DNA of 64,000 nucleotides from Streptomyces sp. NBC_01264 (GTDB taxonomy: Bacteria > Actinomycetota > Actinomycetes > Streptomycetales > Streptomycetaceae). The translations under genes were made by a program, and so were the position numbers. Below are positions 49,245-57,708 of this stretch, in pieces (positions within the stretch are counted from its first letter, which is position 1; each line of letters opens with the position of its first letter). The stretch is taken from the NCBI RefSeq assembly GCF_026340675.1, contig NZ_JAPEOX010000001.1, positions 3,906,001 through 3,970,000 on the forward strand, given 5' to 3'. The notes beneath the pieces were generated by a model. It was not told the DNA's origin. It made no database searches and was given only the letters and a program-made list of their open reading frames with translations.

Positions 49245-50669
49245 TCAGACGGAGGTGGGCGCCGTCACGGCCGCGGAGGCGGCCTTGCGGACGGCTCCGG
49301 CGACCGCGCCGGCGACCTTGTCGTTGAAGACCGAGGGGATGATGTAGTTCGCGTTCAGCTCGTCCTCGCCGACCACGTCGGCCAGGGCGCTCGCGGCGGC
49401 CAGCATCATGTCGGTGTTCACGGTGCGGGACTGGGCGTCCAGCAGACCGCGGAAGACGCCCGGGAAGACCAGCACGTTGTTGATCTGGTTCGGGAAGTCG
49501 GAACGGCCGGTGGCCACGACGGCGGCGGTCTGACGGGCGATCGCCGGGTCCACCTCGGGGTCCGGGTTCGCGAGCGCGAACACGATCGCACGTTCCGCCA
49601 TGGCGGCCACGTCCTCGCCGGACAGGACGTTGGGGGCCGAGACGCCGATGAAGACGTCGGCGCCGACCACGGCCTCCTTCAGGGTGCCCGTGTAGCCCTC
49701 GGGGTTGGTGTTGTCCGCGATCCAGCGCAGCGGGGAGTCCGGGGCCGCGTCGACGAGGTCGGGGCGGTCCGCGTGCACGACACCGTGGATGTCGGCGCTG
49801 ACGGCGTTCTTGACGCCGGCGGCGAGGAGCAGCTTGAGGATGGCGGTACCGGCCGCGCCGGCGCCCGACATGACGACCTTGACGTCACCAACGGCCTTGC
49901 CCACCACGCGCAGTGCGTTGGTGAGGGCGGCGAGGACCACGATGGCGGTGCCGTGCTGGTCGTCGTGGAAGACGGGGATGTCGAGGGCCTCGCGCAGCCG
50001 GGCTTCGATCTCGAAGCAGCGCGGCGCGGAGATGTCCTCCAGGTTGATGCCCGCGAAGCCCGGGGCGATGGCCTTGACGACGGCCACGATCTCGTCGGGG
50101 TCCTGGGTGTCCAGGCAGATCGGCCAGGCGTCGATGTCGGCGAAGCGCTTGAAGAGGGCCGCCTTGCCCTCCATGACCGGCATGGCGGCCATCGGGCCGA
50201 TGTTGCCCAGGCCCAGCACGGCGGAGCCGTCCGTCACGACTGCGACGGTGTTGCGCTTGATGGTCAGACGGCGGGCGTCTTCGGGGTTCTCGGCGATCGC
50301 CATGCACACGCGGGCCACGCCCGGGGTGTAGATCATCGAGAGGTCGTCGCGGTTGCGGATGGGGTGCTTCGACTGCATCTCGATCTTGCCGCCGAGGTGC
50401 ATCAGGAAGGTGCGGTCGGAGACCTTGCCGAGGCTGACGCCCTCGATCCCGCGGAGCTTCTCGACGATCTCGTCGGCGTGCGCCGTGGACGTCGCCGCGA
50501 TGGTGACGTCGATGCGGAGCTTTTCGTGACCGGATGCGGTCACGTCGAGGCCGGTGACCGAGCCACCGGAGGACTCCACGGCGGTGGTGAGCTGGGAGAC
50601 CGCGGTTCCGCTCGCGGGCACTTCCAGGCGGACCGTCATCGAGTACGAGACGCTGGGCGCCGTTGCCAT
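49245..50669 (-). CDS. NAD-dependent malic enzyme (malate oxidoreductase) with ACT domain
   Basis: The 474-residue enzyme oxidatively decarboxylates malate to pyruvate. An N-terminal ACT-like regulatory domain (YSMTVRLEVPASGTAVSQLT) precedes the malic domain, with the catalytic Tyr in LSMIYTPGVARVCMAIAENP, the Lys in PVMEGKAALFKRFADIDAWP and metal-site acids in GINLEDISAPRCFEIEARLR and PVFHDDQHGTAIVVLAALTN. The Rossmann domain has VVMSGAGAAGTAILKLLLA. ATG 50669 is chosen as the family start. It supplies pyruvate and reducing power for gluconeogenic or lipid metabolism. Confidence 0.93.
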   Translation of the reverse strand: MATAPSVSYSMTVRLEVPASGTAVSQLTTAVESSGGSVTGLDVTASGHEKLRIDVTIAATSTAHADEIVEKLRGIEGVSLGKVSDRTFLMHLGGKIEMQSKHPIRNRDDLSMIYTPGVARVCMAIAENPEDARRLTIKRNTVAVVTDGSAVLGLGNIGPMAAMPVMEGKAALFKRFADIDAWPICLDTQDPDEIVAVVKAIAPGFAGINLEDISAPRCFEIEARLREALDIPVFHDDQHGTAIVVLAALTNALRVVGKAVGDVKVVMSGAGAAGTAILKLLLAAGVKNAVSADIHGVVHADRPDLVDAAPDSPLRWIADNTNPEGYTGTLKEAVVGADVFIGVSAPNVLSGEDVAAMAERAIVFALANPDPEVDPAIARQTAAVVATGRSDFPNQINNVLVFPGVFRGLLDAQSRTVNTDMMLAAASALADVVGEDELNANYIIPSVFNDKVAGAVAGAVRKAASAAVTAPTSV

Positions 50670-50866
50670 GGCCGAGTTCCTCTTCTGTCCCTGGTTCTTT
50701 TTCACACAGGGCCCAGCTCTGCTCCGGCCGAAACATGGCAGGTGCGGCAGGACCTGTTGTCCGATCGTCCCACCTACCAGCCGGTACAAGGTAACCAGCT
50801 ACAAATTTCGGAAGAACTCTTCCACCATACGAGATAACCGGGGCCTGGGGAATGGGTGGCCCATAC

Positions 50867-50908
50867 AAAAAAGGTCCGCGCCCCCCACGGAGTGGGGGGC
50901 GCGGACCT
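50867..50908 (-). terminator. Strong intrinsic terminator
   Basis: Arms AGGTCCGCGCCCCCCAC (50872-50888) and its complement (50892-50908) are followed on the minus strand by TTTTTT (50872-50867). It separates the HelD-like gene or the RNA candidate from the malic enzyme gene. Confidence 0.88.
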
Positions 50909-51025
50909 GGTGCTTCCTACGTCTATGACACCGACCCGCCATGCTCGCCTCGCGGCAAGTGGTCGCTCTAGGCGACGAAGGTTGGGCCCGGGGGCTTGGA
51001 TCGAGTCGGTGCCGTAACCCAGGCT
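50867..51025 (-). ncRNA. Probable structured RNA ending in an intrinsic terminator
   Basis: On the minus strand a long-range helix pairs 51005-51013 with 50927-50935 (nine pairs, one G-U) and encloses small hairpins, including GTCGC-CTAGA-GCGAC and TGCCGCGAGGCG. It is followed by a 17-bp stem (50872-50888 with 50892-50908) and a run of six T. No reading frame fits. It could be an sRNA or a 3' RNA of the HelD-like gene. The 5' end is a guess. Confidence 0.45.
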
Positions 51026-51116
51026 AACAAAGGTTCGCCGGAAGTGATCCCCCTACCGGCGACCGGTTGTCGGGACCACGCCCCTGGCCGTCCACCAACC
51101 GGCCCTACGCCCGGTG

Positions 51117-53447
51117 CTACGGCTTGAGCAGCGCCGCGACGCCCTCCGGATCCGGCTCGTCCCGGTCGGTGGCGATCACCGTCAGCTGCTGGGTCGCACG
51201 GGTCAGGGCCACGTAGAGCACCCGCAGACCCGCCGGGGACTCGTCCGCGATCTCCGCCGGGGAGACCACGACCGTGGCGTCGTACTCCAGGCCCTTCGCC
51301 TCCAGGCTGCCCAGGGCGACCGCCCGCTCCCCGAGGTCCGCGAGCCAGCCCGCGGCCTCCGCGCGCCGGTCCATGGCCACGACCACGCCGACCGTGCCGT
51401 CCACCTGCTCCAGCAACCGCCGGGTCTCCTCGACGACGGTGGAGCGCAGGTCCCGTCCCTCGGGGCCCACCGCCGTGAAGCGCGGCAGCAGCCCCGTGGA
51501 ACGGACGGCCGTGGGCGGCTCCGTGCCCGGCGCCGCCAGCTTCAGCACCCGCGAGGCGACCTCGGCGACCTCGGCCGGGTTGCGGTAGTTCACCGTCAGG
51601 GTGAACTTGCGCCGCGGCCGCGTGCCCAGCGCCTCGTCGCGCGCCGCGGCCGCCTCCTCGGGATCGGTCCACGAGGACTGCGCCGGGTCCCCGACCACCG
51701 TCCACGTGCCGCCCCGGCCGCGGCGGCCGACCATCCGCCACTGCATCGGCGTCAGGTCCTGCGCCTCGTCGACGATGACGTGCGCGTACTCGGTGCGCTC
51801 TGCCGCGAGCCGCTCGGCCCGCTCCCACTGGGTCTCCTCGCGGGTCGGCATCAGCTCCTCCAGCCCGCTCAGCTGGTCCAGCGGGTTGAGCTCCCGCTTG
51901 CGCTTGGGCCGCGCGGGCGCGCCCAGCAGCTGCTGGAGCTCGTCCAGCAGCGCCACGTCGTGCACCGACAGGGCGCCCTTGCCGTCCGGTCCGACCCGGC
52001 GCAGGGAGCGCGCCACCTGTCGGGTCTCGCGCGGGTTCAGGTCCCGGCGCGACCAGCGCGACAGGCGCCGCTCGTCCGCCATGGAGGCGAGCACCCCGCG
52101 CGGCGTCAGCTCGGGCCACCAGGCGTTCAGGAAGTCGATGAACGCGTCCTCCGTCGAGACGTCCTCGTCGAAGGCGGAGCGCAGCTCGGCCGCGAGCTCC
52201 GGGTCGCTGTGCCGGCCGGCCCCGCCGGACTTGGAGTACAGCGCGTCCAGCAGCAGCTTGCGGGCGCGCGGGCGCAGCAGGTTGACCGGGGCGGTGCCCG
52301 ACAGGACGTTCTGCCGGATCCGGTCGAGGTCGGGGGCCTCCAGCTCCTGGCGGCGCCCGAAGGCCACCACGCGCAGCCGGTCGGGGGCGGGGGTCCCGCC
52401 GGGACCGCCGAACTCCAGTGCTCCCCGGACGGCCTTGCGCAGCACCTTCAGCATCCGGGACGAGCCCTTGACGCGCGCCGTGGACGGGTCGTCGTACGTG
52501 GTCGCCTCGGCGCCGTCGACGAGCGAGCCGAGCGCCCGGATGGCGACCTGGCCCTCCTCGCCGAGGGAGGGCAGGACGCCCTCGGTGTAGGCGACCAGGA
52601 GCGGGGTCGGGGAGACGATCAGGATGCCGCCGGCGTAGCGCCTGCGGTCCTGGTAGAGCAGGTAGGCGGCGCGGTGCAGGGCGACGGCGGTCTTGCCGGT
52701 GCCCGGTCCGCCCGCGACCTCGGCGACCGAGGCGGCGGGCGCCCGGATGACGAGGTCCTGCTCGGCCTGGATGGAGGAGACGATGTCGCGCATCGAGTGG
52801 GTACGGGCCCGCCCGAGGGCGGCCATCAGGGCGCCGTCACCGATGACGGGCAGCTCGCCGCCGTCGAGGAAGGCGGTGACCTCGGGGCGCATCAGGTCGT
52901 CCTCGACGCCGAGCACCTTGCGGCCCTTGGAACGGATGACCCGGCGGCGCACGACGCGGCCGGGATCCTTGGGGGTGGAGCGGTAGAACGGCGCGGCCGC
53001 GGGGGCCCGCCAGTCAATGACGAGCGGCGCGTAGTCGGAGTCGAGGACCCCGATGCGGCCGATGTGGAGCGTCTCGGCGATATCGGCCGTGAGGTCGGTG
53101 CGGATCGCGTCCTCGGCCGGCTCGACGGAGGTGAAGGCGCCGTCGGGGCCCCGCTCCCCGTCCTTGCCGAGGACCAGGTCGATGCGGCCGAACAGGAAGT
53201 CCTCGAACTCGTTGTTGAGACGGTTGAGGTGGATCCCGGCGCGGAACACCTGCGCGTCCCGCTCCGCGAGGGCGCCGGGCGTGCCGACCTGGCCACGCTT
53301 GGCGGCGTCGTTCATCAGGAACTCCGCCTCGTGGATCTTCTCCTCAAGGCGTCGGTACACGTGATCGAGATGCGTCTGCTCGACCGCGATCTCCCGATCG
53401 CGGACGGAATCCGCCGTGCTGTCGACAGCGGCATTCTGCGCGGCCAC
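51117..53447 (-). CDS. HelD-like UvrD/Rep-superfamily ATPase
   Basis: The 776-residue protein has an N-terminal coiled-coil arm (EQTHLDHVYRRLEEKIHEAE). Superfamily 1 motifs follow: Walker A AEVAGGPGTGKTAVALHRAA, motif II EYAHVIVDEAQDLTPMQWRM, motif III GGTWTVVGDPAQSSWTDPEE, motif IV RRKFTLTVNYRNPAEVAEVA and motif VI LRVLYVALTRATQQLTVIAT. The N-terminal arm and the inserted central region are features of HelD proteins, which free stalled RNA polymerase and can give rifamycin tolerance. GTG 53447 follows AAAGGGG. Plain DNA helicase function is the alternative. Confidence 0.85.
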   Translation of the reverse strand: MAAQNAAVDSTADSVRDREIAVEQTHLDHVYRRLEEKIHEAEFLMNDAAKRGQVGTPGALAERDAQVFRAGIHLNRLNNEFEDFLFGRIDLVLGKDGERGPDGAFTSVEPAEDAIRTDLTADIAETLHIGRIGVLDSDYAPLVIDWRAPAAAPFYRSTPKDPGRVVRRRVIRSKGRKVLGVEDDLMRPEVTAFLDGGELPVIGDGALMAALGRARTHSMRDIVSSIQAEQDLVIRAPAASVAEVAGGPGTGKTAVALHRAAYLLYQDRRRYAGGILIVSPTPLLVAYTEGVLPSLGEEGQVAIRALGSLVDGAEATTYDDPSTARVKGSSRMLKVLRKAVRGALEFGGPGGTPAPDRLRVVAFGRRQELEAPDLDRIRQNVLSGTAPVNLLRPRARKLLLDALYSKSGGAGRHSDPELAAELRSAFDEDVSTEDAFIDFLNAWWPELTPRGVLASMADERRLSRWSRRDLNPRETRQVARSLRRVGPDGKGALSVHDVALLDELQQLLGAPARPKRKRELNPLDQLSGLEELMPTREETQWERAERLAAERTEYAHVIVDEAQDLTPMQWRMVGRRGRGGTWTVVGDPAQSSWTDPEEAAAARDEALGTRPRRKFTLTVNYRNPAEVAEVASRVLKLAAPGTEPPTAVRSTGLLPRFTAVGPEGRDLRSTVVEETRRLLEQVDGTVGVVVAMDRRAEAAGWLADLGERAVALGSLEAKGLEYDATVVVSPAEIADESPAGLRVLYVALTRATQQLTVIATDRDEPDPEGVAALLKP

Positions 53448-53575
53448 CAAGGCCCCTTTCTGACGTGCATGGGCAGCCGTCAACCGTACGCCAAGGGGCC
53501 CGCCCGCGCACGCCCCTTCCGGGACGGCTCGCGGATCAGGACGAAGATCACGCCCCGCGGGCCCCGCGGACGGGG

Positions 53576-54154
53576 TCAGCCCGGGCGGGATTCCAGGACG
53601 CGCCGCCGGTGCCGGGCCACGCGCTCGCGGTTGCCGCAGAGCTCGCTGGAGCACCAGCGGCGGCGGTGTCCGCGCGAGGTGTCGAGGTAGACCCGGGCGC
53701 AGCCGTCGCCCTCGCAGGCCCGCAGCAGGTCCCGTTCGCCGGGATCGGTGAGCAGTTCGACGGCGTCCCGGGCCACGGCGGCGAGCAGCCCGGCGCATTC
53801 GACTCCGCCGCACAACTCCCGTACGAGGTGACCTTCTTGGTCCTGAACTGCACACAGTCCCGGGGGTGGACCGGCGGCCGCGGCGTTGACCCGGGCCAGC
53901 GGGGCGTGCGGCGGCGCGGCTCCGGCCAGCTCGGCCCGTACGAGGCTCTCGACGTCGGCGCGCAGCAGCCGGAAGGCGTGCACCCAGTCGTCCCCGACCC
54001 GGGTGAGCGGCGTCCGGTCGGGCACCAGCCCGGCTCCGGTGAGCCACAGCCGCAGCCCGTCGCCGTCCCGGATGCCCTCGGTGCCCCCGGGGTGCCCGTG
54101 GGGCGAAGAAGTAGCCACCAGGTCCAGGCAGACCCGCCCGGAGTCGAACCACAT
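53576..54154 (-). CDS. CGNR zinc-finger (ABATE-domain) regulator
   Basis: The 192-residue protein has the stress-associated N-terminal domain (MWFDSGRVCLDLVATSSPHG, then AFRLLRADVESLVRAELAG). The C-terminal CGNR zinc finger is LLRACEGDGCARVYLDTSRG followed by RRRWCSSELCGNRERVARHR. The CGNR motif and four Cys are intact. These are predicted DNA-binding regulators of unknown signal. ATG 54154 is preferred because GGGAGG is at a workable distance; GTG 54163 is also possible. Confidence 0.9.
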   Translation of the reverse strand: MWFDSGRVCLDLVATSSPHGHPGGTEGIRDGDGLRLWLTGAGLVPDRTPLTRVGDDWVHAFRLLRADVESLVRAELAGAAPPHAPLARVNAAAAGPPPGLCAVQDQEGHLVRELCGGVECAGLLAAVARDAVELLTDPGERDLLRACEGDGCARVYLDTSRGHRRRWCSSELCGNRERVARHRRRVLESRPG

Positions 54155-54214
54155 GCCCGTCACCGCCTCCCGCTCGGGGCGTGCCCCCAGAGTGCCCGTC
54201 GCGCGGGCACTCGG

Positions 54215-54281
54215 CTAGGGCCTGTCGCCACATTCCCGTCGTCGCCCGCGGGGCAGGCGGGAATGTGGCGACAGGCCCTAG
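54215..54281. repeat. Long perfect inverted repeat, 24-bp arms
   Basis: 54215-54238 and 54258-54281 are perfectly complementary, begin and end in CTAG, and enclose 19 GC-rich bases that themselves pair. The stop codon of the acetyltransferase gene lies inside the right arm. It is a terminator or a mobile palindromic repeat. Confidence 0.8.
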
Positions 54282-54820
54282 GGGGCGGGCGGGTCGTCGT
54301 TGAGCAGCCGCTGGAAGAGGCGGTGGTCCTGCCAGTCCCCGCCGACGTGCAGGTAGCGGGGCGCGAGCCCGTACTGCTCGAAGCCGGCCTTCGCGAGCAC
54401 CCGCTGCGAGCCCAGGTTGTCCACGCGCGTGCCCGCCTCGACGCGGTGCAGCCGGAGCTCGTCGCGGGCGATCCGGCAGATCTCGTGGACGGCGGCGGTG
54501 GCGACCCCCTTGCCGGCCCAGGCCTGGTCCACCCAGTAGCCGATGCCGCCGCTGCGCAGCGGCCCGAGCGCGATGGAGCCGAGGTTGATCGTCCCGATCG
54601 GCACCCCGCCCCCGAGCAGCACGTACGGCCGCACCCGCCCTCCGTCCCGGTCCGCGAGCAGCGCCTCGATGCGCTCGCGCTGTCCGGCCTCGGTGTAGAA
54701 GCCCGGCAGCCGCAGGGGCTCGTAGGGGGCCATATACGCCCGGTTGCGGTCCAGTGCCTCGGCGACCCCGGCGGCGTCGGCCGTCCGGATCTCGCGCATC
54801 TCCACCCCGTCAGTGATCAT
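54278..54820 (-). CDS. GNAT family N-acetyltransferase (RimJ/RimL type)
   Basis: The 180-residue protein has the GNAT fold: EMREIRTADAAGVAEALDRN, GVPIGTINLGSIALGPLRSG, the acetyl-CoA loop GYWVDQAWAGKGVATAAVHE and VEAGTRVDNLGSQRVLAKAG. The pattern matches acetyltransferases of ribosomal protein N-termini and related small substrates. The substrate is unknown. The ATG at 54820 begins MITDGVEMRE; an internal ATG seven codons in is possible. Its stop is TAG in the inverted repeat. Confidence 0.9.
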   Translation of the reverse strand: MITDGVEMREIRTADAAGVAEALDRNRAYMAPYEPLRLPGFYTEAGQRERIEALLADRDGGRVRPYVLLGGGVPIGTINLGSIALGPLRSGGIGYWVDQAWAGKGVATAAVHEICRIARDELRLHRVEAGTRVDNLGSQRVLAKAGFEQYGLAPRYLHVGGDWQDHRLFQRLLNDDPPAP

Positions 54821-54867
54821 CCCAGCACGCTAACGGACGGCCCGGTCCCGGGCCAGACGCGTGCTCC

Positions 54868-56028
54868 TCAGGAGTCCGCGTACTTCGTGTCGGCGGCCAT
54901 GTCCAGCGACAGCCGGTAGCCGCGCTTGACGACGGTCTGGATGAGGTTCGCCGCGCCGAGGGCCACGCGCAAGCGGGCCATCGCCGTTTCCACCGCGTGC
55001 TCGTCGCGGCCCGCGCCCGGCAGGACCCGCAGGAGTTCGGAGCGGGCCACGACCCAGCCCGGGCGCCGGGACAGGGCCCTGAGCAGGGCCATGCCGGCCG
55101 GCGGGACGGGGCGCAGCTCGCTGTCGAGGAGGACCGCGTGGCCGCGCAGCTCCAGCCGGTGTCCGGCCACCGGGAGCACGCGGGCCCGGCCCGGCAGTTC
55201 CTGGCACAGGAGCTGCACGAGGGGTCCCAGCCGGAACCGCTCGGGCTGCACCGTGGGCACGCCCTCCGCCTGCAGCGGCAGGGCCGTCACCGGCCCCACG
55301 CACGCGGAGAGCACCGACCCTCCGGTCAGCGCCGCGATCACCTGGTCCCGTACTCCCCGCTCCGCGGCCCGCGTCAGCAGGGAGGCCGCCGCCGGAGCGG
55401 AGGTGAAGCTCACCGCGTCCACCCCGCCCGCGGCCACCGCGTCGAGCAGCCGGTCCAGCGGCGCGAGGTCCTCCGGCGCCATCCACCGGTAGACGGGTAC
55501 GCCGACCACCTCGGCCCCGCCGGCCCGCAGGGCCTCGATGAACCCGGGCAGCGGCTCCCCGTGCAGCTGGAGGGCGATGCGCCGACCGGCCACCCCGGCC
55601 GTGAGCAGCCGGTCCAGTACCTCGGCGAGCGATTCCGACCGCGGGGACCAGGTCTCCACGAGCCCGGCGGCCCGGATCGCCCCCTTCACCTTCGGTCCGC
55701 GCGCCAGCAGTTCGGTCTCCCGCAGCCGCCCGATCAGTTCCTCGCCCAGGCCCCACCCGTCGGCGGCCTCGATCCAGCCGCGGAAGCCGATGGCGGTGGT
55801 CGCCACCACCACGTCGGGCGCGCAGCCGATCAGTTCCTTGGTGGCGGACAGCAGTTCGGCGTCGTCGGCGAGCGGCACGATCCGCAGCGCGGGCGCGTGC
55901 AGCACGGTGGCCCCGCGGCGGCGCAGCAGGGCGATGAGCTCGTCGGCCCGCCGGGCGGCGGTGACCCCGACGGTGAATCCGGCGAGCGGGCCGGCCGGCG
56001 GACCGGTGGGAGTGTCCTGGTCGTGCAT
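54868..56028 (-). CDS. Uroporphyrinogen-III synthase / winged-helix fusion regulator
   Basis: The 386-residue protein joins a HemD-like domain (LAGFTVGVTAARRADELIAL, IALQLHGEPLPGFIEALRAG, VDAVSFTSAPAAASLLTRAA) to a C-terminal OmpR-type winged helix (MALLRALSRRPGWVVARSEL, HAVETAMARLRVALG, VVKRGYRLSLD). Such fusions stand beside nitrate and nitrite genes in actinobacteria and are thought to regulate their use; narK lies immediately upstream here. Whether it still makes uroporphyrinogen III is unknown. The ATG at 56028 is the only good start. Confidence 0.92.
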   Translation of the reverse strand: MHDQDTPTGPPAGPLAGFTVGVTAARRADELIALLRRRGATVLHAPALRIVPLADDAELLSATKELIGCAPDVVVATTAIGFRGWIEAADGWGLGEELIGRLRETELLARGPKVKGAIRAAGLVETWSPRSESLAEVLDRLLTAGVAGRRIALQLHGEPLPGFIEALRAGGAEVVGVPVYRWMAPEDLAPLDRLLDAVAAGGVDAVSFTSAPAAASLLTRAAERGVRDQVIAALTGGSVLSACVGPVTALPLQAEGVPTVQPERFRLGPLVQLLCQELPGRARVLPVAGHRLELRGHAVLLDSELRPVPPAGMALLRALSRRPGWVVARSELLRVLPGAGRDEHAVETAMARLRVALGAANLIQTVVKRGYRLSLDMAADTKYADS

Positions 56029-56114
56029 GGTGACCTGCCTCGCGCAGTGGTCGGGTCCGGTGTCGGGGTCCGATATCGGGGTCCGGTGTCGCGGTCACAC
56101 GCAGTCGTGACGCT

Positions 56115-56162
56115 CGCGTGAACCGAGCCTGCCCTGGGGGCGTATCAGGCTCGGTTCACGCG
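56115..56162. terminator. Terminator between narK and the HemD fusion gene
   Basis: Perfect 17-bp arms CGCGTGAACCGAGCCTG (56115-56131) and its complement (56146-56162) enclose 14 bases. It is placed 35 bases after the narK stop (minus strand). Confidence 0.85.
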
Positions 56163-56196
56163 TATTTCGGTGCCGTTAACCGACGTGTGCCCGCCG

Positions 56197-57567
56197 TTAC
56201 ACCGAGGTGAGCTGGGGCTTCGCCTCCGCCCCGGCGGTGGGGATCATGGCCTGGGCGGGCCGGCGAAGGTATACCGCCCAGGTGACGGCGCAGCACACCG
56301 CATAGAAGCCGAGGAAGGTCACGAAGGCCGCCGTGCCCGAGCCGGAGCTGAGGAACGCCTCGCGGAAGACCAGGTTGATGGCGAGTCCGCCGAGCGCGCC
56401 GACCGCGCCGATGAGTCCCATGGAGGCGCCGGACAGCCGCCGCCCGTACGCGGCCGCGTCCTCGCCGCTCATCCCGCGGGCCAGCGCCTTCGCCTGGAAG
56501 ATGCCGGGGATCATCTTGTACGTGGAGCCGTTGCCGAGCCCGCTGAGGACGAACAGCCCCACGAAGCCGACCAGGAACACCGGCAGGGATTCCCGTACGG
56601 AGGCCAGGATCACCACTCCGGTCGCCGCCGCCATCGACACGAAGGTGCCCAGGGTGATCCACGCGCCGCCGAAGCGGTCCGCGAGGGCCCCGCCGACCGG
56701 CCGGATCAGCGAGCCGAGCAGCGGTCCGATGAAGGTGAGCGAGGCCGCCTGGAGCGGGGTGCGGCCGAACTGCGTCTGGAGCACCAGGCCGAAGGCGAAG
56801 CTGTAGCCGATGAAGGAGCCGAAGGTGCCGATGTACAGGAACGCCATGATCCAGGTGTGCGCGTCGCGGACCGCCTCCCGTACCGCTCCGGTGTCGTTGC
56901 GCACGGGCGCCAGGTTGTCCATCCGCAGCGCGGCGAGCGCCGCCGCGACCACGATGAGCGGGATGTAGGCGCCGAGCAGCAGCCGCGGGTGGCCGGCCCC
57001 GGCCGTACCGATGACCAGCAGGGCGGCGAGCTGGACCACGGGGACGCCGATGTTGCCGCCGCCCGCGTTGAGGCCGAGCGCCCAGCCCTTCTTGCGGAGC
57101 GGGAAGAAGGCGTTGATGTTCGTCATCGACGAGGCGAAGTTGCCGCCGCCGACCCCGGTCAGCGCGGCGACCAGCAGGAAGGTGTCGTACGAGGTCCCGG
57201 GCTCCATCACGATCCAGGCGGCGACCGTCGGCGCCAGCAGCAGCAGGGCGCTGACCACCGTCCAGTTGCGGCCGCCGAAGCGGGCCACGGCGAAGGTGTA
57301 GGGCACCCGGACCAGGGCGCCCACGCAGGTGGCGGTGGCGATGAGGAAGAACTTCCCGGCGGGGTCGATCCCGTACTTCGGGCCCATGAAGAGCACCATC
57401 ACGGACCACAGGGACCAGATCGAGAACCCGATGTGCTCCGAGAGCACCGAGTAGATCAGGTTGCGGCGGGCCGTCTTCTCGCCCGTCTCCCGCCAGAAGG
57501 TCTCGTCCTCCGGGTCCCACCGCTCGATCCAGCGGCCACCCTTGCGCGGTGCGGTCGTACTGGTCAT
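56197..57567 (-). CDS. narK: Nitrate/nitrite MFS transporter
   Basis: The 456-residue membrane protein has 12 helices and the nitrate signature motifs ALTGVGGGNFASSMTNINAF (helix 5) and GLFVLSGLGNGSTYKMIPGI (helix 11), together with the conserved substrate Arg regions GALVRVPYTFAVARFGG and GSLIRPVGGALADRFGG. It moves nitrate or nitrite across the membrane by antiport or proton symport. ATG 57567 is used; GTG just before it is in frame. The neighbouring HemD/winged-helix protein is its probable regulator. Confidence 0.93.
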   Translation of the reverse strand: MTSTTAPRKGGRWIERWDPEDETFWRETGEKTARRNLIYSVLSEHIGFSIWSLWSVMVLFMGPKYGIDPAGKFFLIATATCVGALVRVPYTFAVARFGGRNWTVVSALLLLAPTVAAWIVMEPGTSYDTFLLVAALTGVGGGNFASSMTNINAFFPLRKKGWALGLNAGGGNIGVPVVQLAALLVIGTAGAGHPRLLLGAYIPLIVVAAALAALRMDNLAPVRNDTGAVREAVRDAHTWIMAFLYIGTFGSFIGYSFAFGLVLQTQFGRTPLQAASLTFIGPLLGSLIRPVGGALADRFGGAWITLGTFVSMAAATGVVILASVRESLPVFLVGFVGLFVLSGLGNGSTYKMIPGIFQAKALARGMSGEDAAAYGRRLSGASMGLIGAVGALGGLAINLVFREAFLSSGSGTAAFVTFLGFYAVCCAVTWAVYLRRPAQAMIPTAGAEAKPQLTSV

Positions 57568-57708
57568 CACACGCCTCCACAGCTGCTGCGATCACGTCGC
57601 GCTCGTCGGCCTTGTCGGGGCTCATCGCGTCTCGTCCGTGGTGACGACCGTAGGAAGGGCTCGTTTCGGCCCCGGTCCCCGCCGGATGACCGGCGGGAAA
57701 CCTTGCAC

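Noticed and set aside
53448..53575. A rifamycin-associated element before the HelD-like gene.
   Set aside because: The palindrome of that element (TTGC core flanked by GGGGC/GCCCC arms) is not present in the upstream region.
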